A DNA stretch of 64,000 nucleotides, from positions 10,175,001-10,239,000 of the forward strand of contig NZ_JADBEG010000001.1 of the NCBI RefSeq assembly GCF_014873755.1, written 5' to 3'. The stretch is from Amycolatopsis lexingtonensis (lineage in GTDB: Bacteria > Actinomycetota > Actinomycetes > Mycobacteriales > Pseudonocardiaceae). Positions 63,602 to 64,000 of the stretch are shown one piece after another. Under the pieces are notes generated by a model. The model ran no database searches. It was not told where the DNA came from and was given only the letters and a program-made list of their open reading frames with translations. The translations under genes and the position numbers were made by a program. The first letter of the stretch is position 1; the number at the start of each line of letters is the position of its first letter.

Positions 63602-63904
63602 TTACGAGCCGAAGAAGACGAAGGGGTCTTCGTTGACGCCGATGCCCTGGATCTGGTGCACGATGATCGCCGCGGCGACCAGTCCGGCCACGACGAGCAG
63701 GGCCAGCACGCCCGGCCAGCGGCTCTGCCCCGGCCGCTGGTAGCCGCCCGCGCGCTGCTCCCGCTTGCGGCGCTTCTTGAGGTCCTTCTTGGCGCCCAGC
63801 CAGGCGTCCCGCTCGGCGTACTTCTGCCAATCCGGGTTCATCAGGTCCGGGTGCGTCTCGAGGCGCCGGTCGTCCGGATCCTGCGGCTGCTGAGGCTGTG
63901 CCAT
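63602..63904 (-). CDS. Small membrane protein with HPDLMNPDW motif
   Basis: A 100-residue protein with HPDLMNPDWQKYAERDAWL then KKDLKKRRKREQR and one membrane helix (about 65-85; GVLALLVVAGLVAAAIIVHQI), leaving a short outside tail. The N-terminal 40 residues closely match those of the gene at 62557-63549, so the two are partial paralogues. It is probably co-transcribed with it (gap 52 bases). Function is unknown. Confidence 0.7.
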   Translation of the reverse strand: MAQPQQPQDPDDRRLETHPDLMNPDWQKYAERDAWLGAKKDLKKRRKREQRAGGYQRPGQSRWPGVLALLVVAGLVAAAIIVHQIQGIGVNEDPFVFFGS

Positions 63905-63960
63905 CCCGAGTGCCTTCCCCCTGGGTGACCCGCCGTGACGGGTTCGTAGACTTGTCCATT

Positions 63961-64000
63961 GTGACCGAGAACGCTCCGCAGCAGACCACCGACCTTCCGG
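63961..64000 (+). CDS. valS: Probable valyl-tRNA synthetase, first 13 codons
   Basis: Only the start is inside the window: GTG at 63961 then codons for TENAPQQTTDLP, running off the end. This resembles the N-terminus of actinobacterial ValS (MTEN...LP...W), and valS commonly lies downstream of clpX in these genomes. Thirteen codons cannot prove it. Confidence 0.5.
   Translation, partial: MTENAPQQTTDLP

Overview
The window is chromosomal DNA from a high-GC actinomycete, most likely a Pseudonocardiaceae member close to Amycolatopsis. Supporting signs are strong third-position GC bias, many ATGA start/stop overlaps, the actinobacterial tig-clpP1-clpP2-clpX order, abundant TetR/ROK/SARP regulators and intergenic GCCACAT palindromes. 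No phage, IS element, rRNA, convincing tRNA or CRISPR array was found.

Layout. 1-7.4 kb: the end of an ebo-like cluster (EboE, an alkaline-phosphatase-superfamily protein, a sugar-phosphate isomerase/epimerase) followed by a giant secreted PQQ sugar dehydrogenase/PKD/CBM6/ThuA protein. 7.4-9.8 kb: a compact four-gene operon resembling a type VII-secreted polymorphic toxin with its immunity protein. 9.9-12.3 kb: xylose isomerase and a divergent ROK regulator around an operator. 12.3-17 kb: a secreted GH99-like protein with a cut-off C-terminal domain and a large subtilase. 17-20.2 kb: an autoregulated TetR-ABC exporter operon. 20.4-24.8 kb: an amidohydrolase, a GH92 alpha-mannosidase behind a LacI-type palindrome, and a DUF2127 protein. 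24.8-27.5 kb: a PP2C phosphatase, a SARP-like regulator and two genes broken by in-frame stops.

27.5-40.3 kb: two loci for ArnT-like membrane glycosyltransferases, one paired with a GT2-GtrA protein and one with a histidine kinase that has no adjacent response regulator. Both loci, the kinase and a divergent membrane protein carry CACAG repeats at exact 11-bp spacing, which suggests one shared response-regulator regulon. Between them lie a class III nucleotide cyclase/Crp/two-membrane-protein operon and an unusual HTH-sensor/glycosyltransferase-like pair.

40.3-43.1 kb: a desaturase-reductase-ferredoxin fusion with a divergent TetR gene. 43.2-47.6 kb: core proteostasis genes tig, clpP1, clpP2 and clpX with hairpin terminators. 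47.6-52.6 kb: a MEDS/ATPase anti-sigma-type regulator, a Tat-exported esterase-like protein, and a TetR/carotenoid-oxygenase pair. 52.8-60.6 kb: a formate-related group (FdhD, OFA-type MFS with a 42-residue small subunit, SDR, FdhF/YdeP-type molybdoenzyme) interrupted by an LCP protein and a lipoprotein. 60.7-64 kb: an MFS/MarR pair, two membrane proteins with a shared N-terminal motif, and what is probably the start of valS.

The strongest candidates for something undescribed are the 11-bp CACAG regulon, the cyclase-Crp-membrane operon, the HTH-sensor/GT-like pair and the toxin operon. All functions come from reading the sequence and family knowledge; no database search was run.
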